64,000 nucleotides of DNA from Ramazzottius varieornatus. Its lineage: Eukaryota > Tardigrada > Eutardigrada > Parachela > Ramazzottiidae. Below the pieces are notes generated by a model. The model saw only the letters and a list, made by a program, of their open reading frames with translations, ran no database searches and was not told the origin of the DNA. Every line of letters begins with the position of its first letter. Position 1 is the first letter of the stretch. The position numbers and the translations under genes are program-made. Positions 1 to 9,603 of the stretch are shown in pieces. Where the stretch lies: the NCBI GenBank assembly GCA_001949185.1, contig BDGG01000024.1, positions 6,828 to 70,827 of the forward strand, given 5' to 3'.

Positions 1-174
1 AAAGAAAAAGAACTGAGACTGAACGAACAGCGACAGAAAGATGATCACGAGACGAAGATGGAAGAGCTCAGAATTCGACACCAAGAGATTGATCTACGCA
101 AAGCCGAAATGGAATTCAAACGGACGGAGATGCTTCTAGAGTTGGAGAGATTGAAGCAGCAGCGTTTACAGTAG
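1..174 (+). CDS. Harbinger accessory protein (Myb/SANT-type ORF), C-terminal end
   Basis: The reading frame is open from base 1 and stops with TAG at 172-174, so only about 57 C-terminal residues are inside the window. They form a highly charged Lys/Glu/Arg coiled coil with regular Leu/Met spacing. The second Harbinger element of this window (48248-51370) has a plus-strand protein with the same kind of charged coiled-coil tail, placed convergently against the DDE transposase exactly as here. In PIF/Harbinger elements this partner carries a Myb-like DNA-binding domain and helps bring the transposase to the element ends; that domain would lie outside the window. Identification rests on arrangement and composition. 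Confidence 0.6.
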   Translation, partial: KEKELRLNEQRQKDDHETKMEELRIRHQEIDLRKAEMEFKRTEMLLELERLKQQRLQ

Positions 175-432
175 TGGTTTCCACCATGAACACCAAGACA
201 CGAAAGTTAGGAAATTAGACTTCTTACTTTTTGCTAAACCAAAAAATCCAACTTTCTAATTCTAATCGCTATTGAGACTTGAAATCGAAGTGAACTGGAC
301 TGAATCGAATACGTTTTTCTGGAATAAACGAACTGTTGATATTTTCTTTCTTCCAGAGCATCGATCGTTGGAGAAACGTTCTCTGAATCATGAAATGATA
401 CGAAAAATTAGCTTTCATGATTCCATTTAAAT

Positions 433-1680
433 TTACTGCCATCTTAAGACATATTGCTTGATTCTTTCTCGTTTGGTTGAACCTCGTTCAGTCGCTACCG
501 CTTGTTGATTCGGGTTTGGAATCGGGCCGTCATCACCATCATCTTCCACTGTCCACTCTTCATCATATTCGTCGTCCAGAAGCATATTATGTAGCATGCA
601 ACACGTTCTGATCCAGTACACAGCGAATTCGTGATCTTTCTTATTCTTGATTCTTAGTCGCAAGGCTTTTGAACTTTGGAAACGGCCTTTGAGCATTCCA
701 ATAGTCTGTTCCACGATAACCCTAGCCTGACTATGAGCTGTGTTGAAAGCCGTGTTCTCGTGACTGTTGGCCAGGGGTTTCTTGAACGTCGGGACTATAA
801 TATCCGATACGGGATAGGCGCTGTCAGCAAGCAGATATTCATGACCAGAAAAATATTTGAATGGATTCAGAGCTAGCTTCGAATACATGAACACTCTGTG
901 ATCATGAGAACAGCCTGGGAAACCAGCGAAAACATGACGGATGCGTTTCAGATCATCGCAGACGATCATGGCATTAATGGCAAAGCTACCTTTCCGCGTG
1001 TAGTAATCTTCCCCACACATGGATGGAGCTTCCTGTAAACCAATTAGTGACCCGTCAACATATCCGAGGCAGTGGGGAAACCCTTGGTTTTTTTCGATAC
1101 GAGCTTTGATGGTAGCTCGCTCGCTCGTGTTAGGCCAAGTAACGACAGTCTTTTCCAGCGAGAGTAACGCGTACATCACTCTTTCGGTGTAAAGGCTCAC
1201 AGTGCCCTCTCCAATTCCCAAACGCGATCCAGCAGTCCATAAAGACGAAGCGGAACCGTCGAATCCAAACCGCGACAATGCTACCATAAGCTGATCAGGC
1301 ACAGGAGCCTGTTCGTGATGACTCTTGTTCCTGAAGACAATGTGAGAGCCTATTTTGTCCACAACAGCGAAAAATGCTTGCCTGGTCATTCGGGCGTTTC
1401 TCTTGAAGGTCAGCTCATCTGACTGGAATATCAGGTAGGCTAACTCTTTCGTTTTTGGTGAGTTCACTCGCGCGGAAAGGTAACGGCTTTGAGTGGCGAA
1501 ATATCGAACGACAGCTATCTTGATTTCTTCATCATCTTCCGAACTGCTGCCATCAGTTTCGCACAACATCTCATCCTCTTCGTCGCTACTAGAATCCAGA
1601 ACATCATGAAGCACAAGATCTGTCAGAATTTTGACGTCGACTGACCGAACAAGTTCTTTACGGTTAACTAGACGAGGCAT
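433..1680 (-). CDS. PIF/Harbinger DDE transposase (HARBI1-like nuclease), intact
   Basis: A single uninterrupted frame of 415 residues starting at an ATG. The N-terminus is acidic (runs of Asp/Glu/Ser around residues 28-52). The DDE nuclease fold shows the first Asp in CLGYVDGSLIG (about residue 209), the second in LLADSAYPVSD (about 285) and the Glu in RVIVEQTIGMLKGRF (about 325), all in the family spacing. A Tyr-rich ICDDLKRI-type strand lies between the first two. The enzyme cuts and rejoins element ends in the nucleus. All three catalytic residues are present and no stop or frameshift interrupts it, so the copy could still be active. It faces the coiled-coil accessory ORF to its left. Confidence 0.85.
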   Translation of the reverse strand: MPRLVNRKELVRSVDVKILTDLVLHDVLDSSSDEEDEMLCETDGSSSEDDEEIKIAVVRYFATQSRYLSARVNSPKTKELAYLIFQSDELTFKRNARMTRQAFFAVVDKIGSHIVFRNKSHHEQAPVPDQLMVALSRFGFDGSASSLWTAGSRLGIGEGTVSLYTERVMYALLSLEKTVVTWPNTSERATIKARIEKNQGFPHCLGYVDGSLIGLQEAPSMCGEDYYTRKGSFAINAMIVCDDLKRIRHVFAGFPGCSHDHRVFMYSKLALNPFKYFSGHEYLLADSAYPVSDIIVPTFKKPLANSHENTAFNTAHSQARVIVEQTIGMLKGRFQSSKALRLRIKNKKDHEFAVYWIRTCCMLHNMLLDDEYDEEWTVEDDGDDGPIPNPNQQAVATERGSTKRERIKQYVLRWQ

Positions 1681-1954
1681 GGTCGAACTGCTAGTAAGTG
1701 AGCGAGAAACAGAAAACTAAACTTTGTCACAGCTGGAAATTCGAGATGCATTCTCGGTGACGTCACCTTGGAATCTACGTCATTGAATCGCTACCGTGAT
1801 TTAGCCGTTATTTCGGCACTCAGAATTCAGGTCGTAAATTGGCTGTCTGATTGGTGGATTTCGCTAAATCAAGATCCAACTAAATAAGCCTGATTTAGAT
1901 AAATCTGAATTCTGAGTAGGGCCACTTGAAATCTCTCTTGCTTTCGTAGTTGTA

Positions 1955-3240
1955 TCAGGTGATAAGGTATGACTTGTCGGCCACCAACATAAAATTTTAT
2001 TACAACTTTCCCCAGTTTGAATCTAATCCTTTTCAATCGAAGTATTCACCATTACTATCGACACACTTTTGCCATTTTTCCGGTAGACAAGATAGGCCTT
2101 TACGGAAGAAGTCGAGAGAAAGAGAACCGGCGAAGTTCTCGAAGGCACTTTTCACAGCTTCTTCGGAATTAAATTTTCTTCCTCTCAAAAAGTTATCAAA
2201 ATTCAAAAAGAAGTGATAATCTGTTGGAGCTAAGTCAGGACTGTATGGTGGATGAGGAAGAGTTTCCAGACCGAGCTCGCGTAATTTGGCATAAGTCTTT
2301 TTCGCGGAGTGAGCTTTTGCGTTGTCGTGTAGCAGCAGGGGCTTGTCACGATTGACCAACTTTGGTTGCTTGACGGTCAGCTTCTTCATCATTTCCTCCA
2401 GTTCCAGAGAGTAGTAGTCTGCTACTATTGTTCTGCCAGGAGGAAGAAAGTCATAGTGCACTATCCCTTCCATTGTCCACCAAACAGTAACCATGATCTT
2501 GCGTTGGTGAAGCTCAGGCTTTGGAATAGTTTTCGGGACTTCACCTGGGCTCAAAATTACCTTCTTCCGCTTCCGGTTGTTGTAAAGAATCCACTTCTCA
2601 TCACACGTAACAATTCGATGCAGGAAAGGTTCGTTTCTGGAACGGTTGAGGAGAGAAAGACACACGTCCACACGATGCCTTTTCTGGAGTGCGCTAAGTT
2701 GATGAGGTACCCACTTTTCCAACTTTTTCACCTTACCGATCTGACGAAGGTGCAAATCGATAGTCACGGGTGATACGTTGAAGTGTTGAGACAATACGGC
2801 AGACGTTTGGGAAGGATCGGACTCCACCAGCTTTCTCAGCTCGTCGTTGTTCACTTTCAGTTTTGGCCTTCCGTGAGGGTGATCTTCGAGACTGAAATCT
2901 CCCGAACGGAAACGAGCATACCATCGTTCCACCGTACGTTCGTTAGTGGCGTCTTCACCAAACACATTGTTGATATTCCGGGCTGTCTGTGCTGCGTTGG
3001 TGCCGCGACGAAATTCATACTCGAAAATAGTCCGTAACTTGCTCTTGTCCATGGGCGCGCCAATAACTCCACAGAGAGGGCAGAAGCAACAAACTAACAT
3101 AAACGAAGCAGCGAAAGATAGTAGACGAACACTAGCATCGACACAAAAAAAACCGAGACGAAACGATCGCGCTAAAAGAGAGATATGGATTTTTCAATGT
3201 AAGACTGGTGTGAGCCGACAAGTTATACCTTATCACCTGA
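1955..3240 (-). mobile_element. Mariner element, full length with terminal inverted repeats
   Basis: The element is 1286 bp, the normal mariner size. Left terminal repeat begins TCAGGTGATAAGGTATGACT at 1955; the right end, ending at 3240, is its near-perfect complement over about 27 bp. TA dinucleotides at 1953-1954 and 3241-3242 are the expected target-site duplication. It carries one transposase gene on the minus strand. Confidence 0.92.
2033..3052 (-). CDS. Mariner transposase, D,D34D type, intact
   Basis: The ATG at 3052 gives 339 residues, the usual mariner length; an in-frame upstream ATG would add 16 residues not typical of the family. Two helix-turn-helix segments fill the first about 110 residues. 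The linker motif WVPHQL is present. Catalytic residues: first Asp in VTCDEKWILYNN, second in LLLHDNAKAHSA, third in SPDLAPTDYHFF, with exactly 34 residues between the last two. No stop or frameshift is visible, and the terminal repeats match, so this copy may be young and possibly active. Degenerate relatives lie at 62821-64000, and possibly at 12641-12853 and 45060-45290. Confidence 0.93.
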   Translation of the reverse strand: MDKSKLRTIFEYEFRRGTNAAQTARNINNVFGEDATNERTVERWYARFRSGDFSLEDHPHGRPKLKVNNDELRKLVESDPSQTSAVLSQHFNVSPVTIDLHLRQIGKVKKLEKWVPHQLSALQKRHRVDVCLSLLNRSRNEPFLHRIVTCDEKWILYNNRKRKKVILSPGEVPKTIPKPELHQRKIMVTVWWTMEGIVHYDFLPPGRTIVADYYSLELEEMMKKLTVKQPKLVNRDKPLLLHDNAKAHSAKKTYAKLRELGLETLPHPPYSPDLAPTDYHFFLNFDNFLRGRKFNSEEAVKSAFENFAGSLSLDFFRKGLSCLPEKWQKCVDSNGEYFD

Positions 3241-3256
3241 TACTAGCGTATTCACG

Positions 3257-3840
3257 ATGAATTTCATCAGAGCTCCTCATATGGTGAGCATTCTGGTACC
3301 TCATTTGTGTATTCTAGTTTTACTTCCTGGTACTCCAGTTTCTGATTTCTGTGTTGTTTTTTGCAGCATCCTGACCTCGGTACCCTCCAGTGTTCCGTGT
3401 GTGGGCCGGAGTTCGAAGTAGCTCTCCCCGTCACCAGCAACAATCGGAAGAAGGCGGAAAACATCCTGGACCACATCCGCTCGCACACCACCCTCATTGC
3501 CATCCAGACCCAATGTTGTGGAGAGTTCCTGGTTCCTGCCATCAAGCAAGCCTATTTCCAACCCCGCTGTCCTCACGTCAACACTGACAAAGGTAAGAGC
3601 CGGCTCTTTTACCTCAATGGATTCCTCGTCTCATTGATTGGGTCGGTGATTGATGTGTTGGTTTCTGTGTTTGCAGTGGTGGTGGGTGGTGATCTGCAGG
3701 AGCGGAGAGGGATCGAACAGGATCAAGCAGGGAAGGGACAAGCCTGGATTGGACAAGCTCATGCAGGGATTGGTCCTTTCGGAGGAGGAGGAGGAGGAGA
3801 AGCCAACCAGCTTCCCCAAGATTTCCCTGCTTTTCATTAG
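3257..3840 (+). CDS. Small zinc-finger-like protein, three-exon model
   Basis: Not recognised. A model with exons 3257-3283, 3367-3592 and 3677-3840 has consensus splice sites (GTGAGC, GTAAGA donors; TTTTGCAG, TTTGCAG acceptors) and keeps frame. Exon 2 has CSVCGPEF followed by HIRSH, a C-x2-C...H-x3-H pattern as in C2H2 fingers but with a long spacer, and further Cys (QCCGE, RCPH). The last exon can be read in two frames: one Gly/Gln-rich as modelled, the other with a run of six Glu (LVLSEEEEEE), so the C-terminus is uncertain. It sits 15 bp from the mariner, so the true 5' end may have been displaced by that insertion. Confidence 0.35.
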
Positions 3841-3994
3841 TTGATTAGTTTATTGTACATTTTGATTTGAGAATAGGTTTTGGTAGAACCCTTTGAATTC
3901 GACCGTGATTTTCATTGTTTTCCATGTTATTTAACACTGTGGTTACATGAGAAACAACGTGCGCAGACGTGAATTTTTGCTCGCCTTCCATCAG

Positions 3995-4101
3995 GGTTTC
4001 TTTCATTGAGGGAATTGGGACTGAAAAACGAGATCCTCATCACTGCAGAGCAGTACTTCGCCGTCCGCAAACAACGGCGTGCCAAAATGCGGCTGACTTA
4101 G
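3995..4101 (+). CDS. Orphan terminal exon, basic C-terminus
   Basis: An acceptor (CCATCAG at 3988-3994) opens a frame of 35 codons ending KQRRAKMRLT and TAG at 4099-4101. It reads as a real amphipathic/basic tail (segment ELGLKNEILITAEQYFAVRK). It may be the last exon of the gene at 3257, or a fragment. No family recognised. From 4102 to 4618 nothing coding is supported. Confidence 0.3.
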
Positions 4102-4618
4102 CAGTTACTGCAGAGAGTTGAAGAGCATCCATCAGTATTTATGCCGAAGGTTGAGGAATCGAGTCTTAATCTGGCTTTCTCGAAGCATGAATTGCGGGAG
4201 TACTGTGATCCTATTAGTGCTACAGTTTCCTTCTGTTTCGGTCGTATGGTCGATGACGTACTGAACATCCGCTCCGCTTCGATATTCGTATAGAGCAATC
4301 AATCACAGTGATTGCGACGTCAGCTTCCGCTGAGACCGGTGGTCGAGCAGTCTTTTCAAATGGTACATTTTTCTTCGACGTTGATTCGTGAAGTCACCCG
4401 CCTGTTTAGCCAGGTCTGGTAAAGGTGACTCAGCGCTTTTCTGCACAGCTGCCTGACTGCTGTAATGCACTAAATGCACGCGTTGGCCTGCTATTGCCGT
4501 TTATGACGACAGCATTTAGGCGGGCAATACCGTGGAATTCCATACCAGTGCACGATCGAGATAATCCACGCTCAGTAAACGTCTGACAGGCTGCAGCGAA
4601 GTGTACAAACAGCTATAA

Positions 4619-6206
4619 AAAATCCTACCCTACACCTTCCGAGACTACATTTTCTCCTGGTATTTGTGCTACTTCAAGAACGACGCGTAGTTCCCTCACT
4701 ACCTCACGCACGGAACTGCACAACTTCCTCATTGACTTCTCAACGCTCTGCAAAGATACCAACTGGCTGCAGACCTGTACGGAAGATTGGTCAACGAGTT
4801 CGCAGCACACGTCAAGCTGTACAGCAATGCCACGAAGACGGTGGAGAAGGACAGAACGACAGAGCAGATCTTCCAGCTGGAAGAAAAGGAGATCGGGTAT
4901 TCGCGAGCAGCTGTTTGCATAGGTAATGTTATGTTGATGTAAGGCACTGGCTAGTGGATGTCAAGTCATGCGCTGTCACGTCCTATACCATATCGTTAAG
5001 TATGACGTCATAGCTGGTGATCGAAAGTTTCAATTGAGCCAACGGTCCATTTCATCTCAAACGTGATGTCAAGCGTCCATCAAGATTAGAAGCGGTTGAT
5101 CGAGGTCATTTTTGACTGCGCAGTAGCGTTTCACTTTATTTGGCGCTGTCTTTTCATTCCACGCTCTGTCGAGATGAGTTGAGTGAAGATGATTTGTTTG
5201 TTTCAGATTACACGAAGGAGAAGGAGCACTTCTTCCAGTTGAGCCACCAGCTTCTCTACGTGCACGGCAGCCAGCGCGTCTTCGGGTGCCTTCCATACCG
5301 CGAGCTGGCCAAGGAAATTCTTACGACCCAGGTCTTTCAGCCTCTCGTCAAGCTCATCTGTGATCCCGACTACATTAGCCAAACGATCATCTGGCTTCTC
5401 TGTACTCCGGAGAACATCGCCATCGATAACGAGAGCTTTATCCACGCTCTGCGGTCCAGCTCCAACCTGAACAAACTGCGCGTTATCGACCAGATGCTCA
5501 TGACGGAGATCGCCATCCAGAGAGCTAAAGACACGGCGATCTCGTCGAACGCTGGCGAAGATATCAAAGCCAGGTTGAACAGTCTGGTATTATTAAAAGG
5601 CAATACCTTTGAAGCCAATTTTCTTTGCTGTTCTCGGTACTTGACAGCTCGAGAAAAAACTCGACCAGACTGTTTTCTTGAGTGGTGCACTTCACCAGTC
5701 AATAACACCGAGTACGTGCGCAACTTAGGCAACCGATCTGGATGGTTTCGACGGTTCTCCCAAGAGACGCACATTTTGTGTGTTGTCAGCTGAAAGCGCG
5801 CGCCTCTTAGGAAAGCCGGTCTTGTCCAGTTTGTTGTCAAGTGACGCATGTTTCCAGTGTTGTGGGCCGGAAGCGTGTGCCACTTGGAAAGCGATTCGGT
5901 TGGGTTTGTTTACCGAGCTTCGATTTGACTTGGCGGTTAACTGTAGGTTTGCTGGATATGAGGATAAGGTTTCTGGCAAGCGGGTCGGAAGATAGCCGGT
6001 CTCAACATTCACTGGACTCGAGCTTCTCGTACAACTAGTACGCACGCATGGTTCCGGTGGGGAAGCTGACCATGGATGAAGTCTTAGAGGACCCGCTGGC
6101 TTTGAGCTTCCTCATGAGCTACATGGAGCCGAAGAACGGCACTCCGTTCATCCATCTCTACCTGACGTGTGCGGGCTTCCGCGCGTCCGCCGAACAGCTT
6201 CTTGAA
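4619..6206 (+). pseudogene. Sorting-nexin-like locus (PXA and RGS parts), damaged
   Basis: Similar to the SNX13/14/25 group (PXA-RGS-PX-nexin membrane-tethering proteins). The start of the PXA domain is visible at 4622-4687 (RDYIFSWYLCYFKND), but it runs into an in-frame TAG at 4688-4690. The next stretch (ELHNFLIDFSTLCKDTNWLQ) is in another frame, and LYGRLVNEFAAHVKLYSNA at about 4771 is back in the first, so one stop and two compensating shifts are needed. Two later exons are clean: 5210-5586 (rest of PXA, including LICDPDYIS and WLLCTPE) and 6039-6206 (start of RGS, DEVLEDPLALSFLMSYM), phase-compatible with each other. No PX or nexin-C exon was found downstream. Either a decaying copy or an assembly with base errors. 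Confidence 0.6.
5672..5897. repeat. Palindromic GTGCGCCAC repeat, three diverged copies
   Basis: Three head-to-tail hairpins at about 5672-5735, 5757-5815 and 5838-5897 within the intron between the PXA and RGS exons of the sorting-nexin-like locus. Arms vary (GAGTGGTGCAC, AGACGCAC, AAGTGACGCA) but each keeps the central CAGTGTT-like loop. The last copy continues to GGGTTTGTTTACCGAGC, matching the outer arm GCTCGGCAAACAAAC of other copies. Confidence 0.7.
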
Positions 6207-6349
6207 GTACTTTCGTCACTTAATTGCGACGATAGTTTGTCAGAAGTTGTTTGTAATGATTCATTTTTCTTTCAGTCTGGACAAATATTTTTTGGTTGGT
6301 TTCGGTTGTTGATTAAGAGCTCGGCAAGCAAGCTCGGCAATATTGCTTT

Positions 6350-6425
6350 CCGAAGCGGCTCATGTTGTCACTGCTATTGGCTGGCAGGGTGCGCCACTTC
6401 GGAGAAACGATCTTGTCGAGTTTGA
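6350..6425. repeat. Palindromic GTGCGCCAC repeat, one copy
   Basis: Arms CCGAAGCGGCTCA and GTGCGCCACTTCGG around a loop with TGCTATTGGCTG, followed by the family tail CGATCTTGTCGAGTTTG. Preceded by GCTCGGCAAGCAAGCTC, the outer arm. Confidence 0.7.
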
Positions 6426-6426
6426 T

Positions 6427-7260
6427 TAATGCGCTAGCGATTTCGTACACAGACGGCTATAGCATGTTCTGGACATTCTTCGGGCATCCACGGATATTCT
6501 CAATTACTTCCAACGGCGTGTGTTCGTTGCTGCGTTCGGTAAAACAACTCGATCGCATTTTTTTATACTGTGGCATATTTCATCCAATTCGCGAAAAAGC
6601 CCTGAGGGGTTGGTAGGAAAAAATGTCGTGACCGGTGTACAAAGTGTTAGTATCACCATCAACCCTTGATTGATTCCTCATCGTACACCTGTTGATACAA
6701 CTTGGGCTTTTTATCATTGGACAGACCCGTCTCTCCCCCCACGACAGGGTTTTCTGACCTACAACATTTAGTCGTCCCCAAACCTATTCGGACCTCGAGG
6801 AGAGAGATTGATCAACCTCAGGAAACAAGAAACACGTGATCAGGTGCTGCAGGAGCTCCGAATAAATATGCCTGAATCATGTCCTCTACCTCGTACTGGC
6901 AGAATTACGTCGTATAGCTCGTACCAAAGTTTGATTTGAGATGGTCAAGATGTCTCGTGGCGCTATGCCTTGAGAATAGCACTAAGTGCTGCACGTGGTC
7001 TAGTCACGTGACCATAAAAAATCGGGCATGTTTTGGGAAGTGGCCGAAAATGGTACCAGTGACGTAATCCGGTTAGGGACAACATTACGAGGTCACTGTG
7101 TACCGCACACATATATTTTCATCGTACCGACGCACTCAATTACGTGACTCCGGCTCATCGAGCGTATGTCACGCGACCTCGTGCGCCACCCAGAATATAA
7201 TTTCCTCAATGATACGTAATATTTAATAATATGAATTTCAACGGTTACCTGGTTTACTGT
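6427..7260. other. Region without a supported gene; contains a diverged repeat
   Basis: No coding exon was recognised. The stretch 6660-6904 is a diverged copy of the inverted-repeat element at 58254-58592, sharing CAACCTCAGGAAACAAGAA and ending TCTACCTCGTA. At 7267 an acceptor (TTCTTCAG) opens a short Glu/Ser-rich frame to 7498 that cannot be assigned. Confidence 0.5.
6660..6904. repeat. Diverged copy of inverted-repeat element (family of 58254-58592)
   Basis: Shares with 58348-58592 the blocks TTGATTCCTCATCGTACAC, ACCTCGAGGAGAGAGATTGA, CCTCAGGAAACAAGAA and the right end TATGCC..GAAT..ATGTC..CTACCTCGTA. The left terminal repeat is not clear, so this copy is probably truncated. Confidence 0.65.
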
Positions 7261-8064
7261 TCTTCAGAGCGAAGCAAACGATGAAGGAAGAGCTTGTTCC
7301 TGCGTTTCTGTCGGGTTGGAAGTGAAAAGGGAAGAGAAGGGAGATGGCGAAAGCGAATCGCCGGTCACACTGCAGTACCTGTGGATAATCCAAAGTTCAG
7401 GTCAAAGTTCACAAGTCAGGCAACCGATAATTCATCTTACCTGGAGATCTGTCTTTAAGGGCTTGTCAGGAAGGGCGCTATCCAGTGTTCCACAATGAGA
7501 AGAAGGAGGAAGTGAAAGTTCTTCGAAACCACAACAAAAGAAGATAAAATATCCTGGAGCATTAACCTCTTGCGGGTATTGCGTAACTCTATGGCGCGTG
7601 ACCAGCTTAAAATCAATTTGGTGCACCGCACCGAGTCTTTACGCGCTAAATTTACCGAGTGCGTTCAGCTTGCGCCCATATAAAGTTGCACCATGTGCAG
7701 TACTGTTCTCTGGTCTCTCTTAAAGGAAACCTGGTCTCTGGTGAACAAGGTCCCTGTACTAGTTCAAAATCAAGAATCAATGCTCGCTCGATCACCTGTG
7801 CAGAACCCGACGGGACGGACGGTATTCTGTTAGCAAACACTTTGAATCAATCAACCGCTTGAACATGTGTCCGACTCTTCGGCAAGGCGAAGTACAGCTG
7901 CTCATCAGTGATTCCCATCAGGGTAAAATACGGGAAAAAATCTGTCCTTCCTTACTTCTGAGCCTTCTGGCGTTCGCGGTGTAGGGCAGTAGGGCACCAT
8001 AGTTCGTCTGCAGTTTCTGGTATGGAATGTACGATTTGAATAGGTCAAGAACCAACGGAGAGCC

Positions 8065-8290
8065 GGAGGTGAGTTGGTGATGGAGGGCATGAGCGCAGAC
8101 TTGCTTGCTGAGTCGGACTCCTTCAGTCAGCCACTGGACGACAAGGATCTACCCTCCTGTTCCGTTCCCGTCCTACCGACTTTGGATACCGGGGAAGGCG
8201 ATGCTGACTTGTTTGGTGACCTTGAGAGCCTTAGGACTGGTGGACAGCGACGCAATGATGTCCCGTAGAATAAACTCAGCCGTGACAGCG
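8065..8290 (+). pseudogene. Duplicated fragment of STRIP exon 1 (copy A)
   Basis: Codes, with changes, for the same peptide as exon 1 of the STRIP gene at 28712-28966, on the opposite strand. Shared stretches include SADLLAES, QPLDDKD, PSCSVPVLP, GDADLFGDLES and GGQRRNDVP. The tryptophan codon TGG after NDVP has become TAG (8266-8268), breaking the frame. Similarity stops near 8290 after AGCCGTGACAGC. Part of the mosaic running to 9792. Confidence 0.85.
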
Positions 8291-8445
8291 GACGACTGGA
8301 CACGTCCGTGATGCGAATCGTCACCGGCACTCTTCCACTCAACGAACGCTCACCTACACATCCCAAACGATTACTGAATGTTTCTAACATTTCCCAAACT
8401 GTATGCCAATATGTAGGACCTCGGCAAACAAATTTGACAAGATCG

Positions 8446-8590
8446 TTTTCCAAAGTGGCGCACGTTCCCAGTGTTAATCACTGAAAGCGTGCGCCACTTA
8501 GCAACGATCTTGTCGGGTTTGTTTGTGTTTCCAAGTGGCGCACCGTCACAGTGTTCGTAGCATGAAGTGTGCGCCACTTGGGAAAAACGC
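8446..8590. repeat. Palindromic GTGCGCCAC repeat, tandem pair
   Basis: Copies at about 8446-8510 and 8528-8590, joined by the linker CGATCTTGTCGGGTTTGTTT. Both arms are well preserved (AAGTGGCGCAC, GTGCGCCACTT). Confidence 0.8.
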
Positions 8591-8684
8591 CTCTACTAGT
8601 TTTCCTGTAGAGTGTTTTTTCTACATTTTTTTGTAACCTTTAAGATGATCGGACTTTTTCAAAGTATGTTATTCAGCTGTGTAC

Positions 8685-9241
8685 CTTTATCACTGGCAAT
8701 AGCCACCATGTCGTACTGTCGAGGCGAAGCCGGCAAGGATTCTTTGAGGTAAATCCAGCCGGTGTCTTTGTCAATGCCAAAGAGCTTCTGCGACATGATT
8801 TCACTGGGGTCCAGCGAGTACTCAATCTCGGCGTTTCTTCCCGCGTCGGCGTCCGTGGCGATGACTGCAATGACCGGACCTTTCTTCCTGTCCTGTCTGA
8901 CCGTCGTTTCGTATCTACGACCAAAACAGTCATGTTATTAGAATCCACGGCACTTCTTGACAGGCTGCGTCGTACTGAGTTCGCTCAAAGACTGGTGGAT
9001 TGTCGTTCTCGTCCAGCAGCTCCACCTGGAACGAGCATATGCCGATCAGCGGCCTGATGCCGCTGTCCTTGGCGATGACGGTAACCGAGACGTAGCGACT
9101 GCTTTCACGATCGAAGCGCCCTCTGGTCGTGATGACACCCGACTCGGCATCAATATCGAAGCGCTGCGCTTGCTGAAAGTCCTTCTCGATTTCGTAGGTG
9201 ACTTTCCCGTTCATCCCCGAGTCTTGATCGATGGCATGAAC
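8685..9241 (-). pseudogene. Two isolated cadherin-repeat exons
   Basis: Minus-strand exons at about 8959-9241 and 8685-8914. The first begins after a good acceptor (TGCTTTTCCAG) with HAIDQDSGMNGKVTYEI and contains the calcium-binding motif LLDENDNPPVF near its end; the second has DADAGRNAEIEYSLD and DKDTGWIYL and ends at GATAAAG/GTACAC. These are parts of two extracellular cadherin repeats as in Fat/Dachsous/protocadherin-type adhesion proteins. The donor of the first exon is poor and would leave an intron of under 50 bp. No other cadherin exon is nearby: STRIP fragments flank both sides. Best read as a displaced gene fragment. Confidence 0.7.
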
Positions 9242-9287
9242 CTGGAAAAGCACTGGTAACTATTCTGTGCATCTATTATTCCTGACT

Positions 9288-9405
9288 GCTGACTTGTTTG
9301 GTGACCTTGAGAGCCTTAGGAGTGGTGGACAGCGCCGGAACGATGTGCCGTTGAATAAAATCAGCCGTGACAACAATGGTCCCGATGACTTTCCCGTACG
9401 TCGGT
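9288..9405 (+). pseudogene. Duplicated fragment of STRIP exon 1 (copy B)
   Basis: Encodes ADLFGDLESLRSGGQRRNDV and on to DDFP, and even keeps the donor CCCGTACGT of the STRIP exon 1 end. It shares GACCTTGAGAGCCTTAGGA with copy A, which differs in the STRIP gene, so A and B are closer to each other than to the parent. The conserved Trp codon is TTG here. Confidence 0.8.
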
Positions 9406-9449
9406 TTTCGATGTGCGCCGCTTGGGGAAACATATTCGGTCGGATCGTC

Positions 9450-9515
9450 AGATCAAGTGGCGCACAGTGTCGGCCACTACCACTAAAGTCGTGCGCCACT
9501 TGGAAAAAACAAGCT
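9450..9515. repeat. Palindromic GTGCGCCAC repeat, one copy
   Basis: Arms CAAGTGGCGCAC and GTGCGCCACTTGG between the STRIP copy B and the FATP fragment of the mosaic. Confidence 0.75.
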
Positions 9516-9603
9516 TGCGATTTTGTCTGTCGCACTCCCGAATTCTCGAATTTGATCTGTCCAACCTTTGGGACCGTTGATGGTCGCTGGGGACTTTTTG
9601 CAG

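Larger units (their letters stand above)
1..1925. mobile_element. PIF/Harbinger element 1, left part cut off by window edge
   Basis: Two convergent ORFs (accessory coiled-coil protein, DDE transposase) mark an autonomous Harbinger element. The right end is estimated near 1915-1925, where an inverted motif ACTCAGAATTCAG / CTGAATTCTGAGT (about 1815 and 1908) precedes GTAGGGCC. The left end is outside the window, so the terminal repeats and target duplication cannot be verified. The mariner at 1955 begins only about 30 bp beyond, so the 1681-1925 stretch is best read as the element's 5' noncoding end for the transposase gene. Confidence 0.65.

Noticed and set aside
7267-7498. Acceptor followed by a Glu/Ser-rich frame as a further sorting-nexin exon
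   Set aside because: No similarity to RGS, PX or nexin-C domains and no phase match to the preceding exon.
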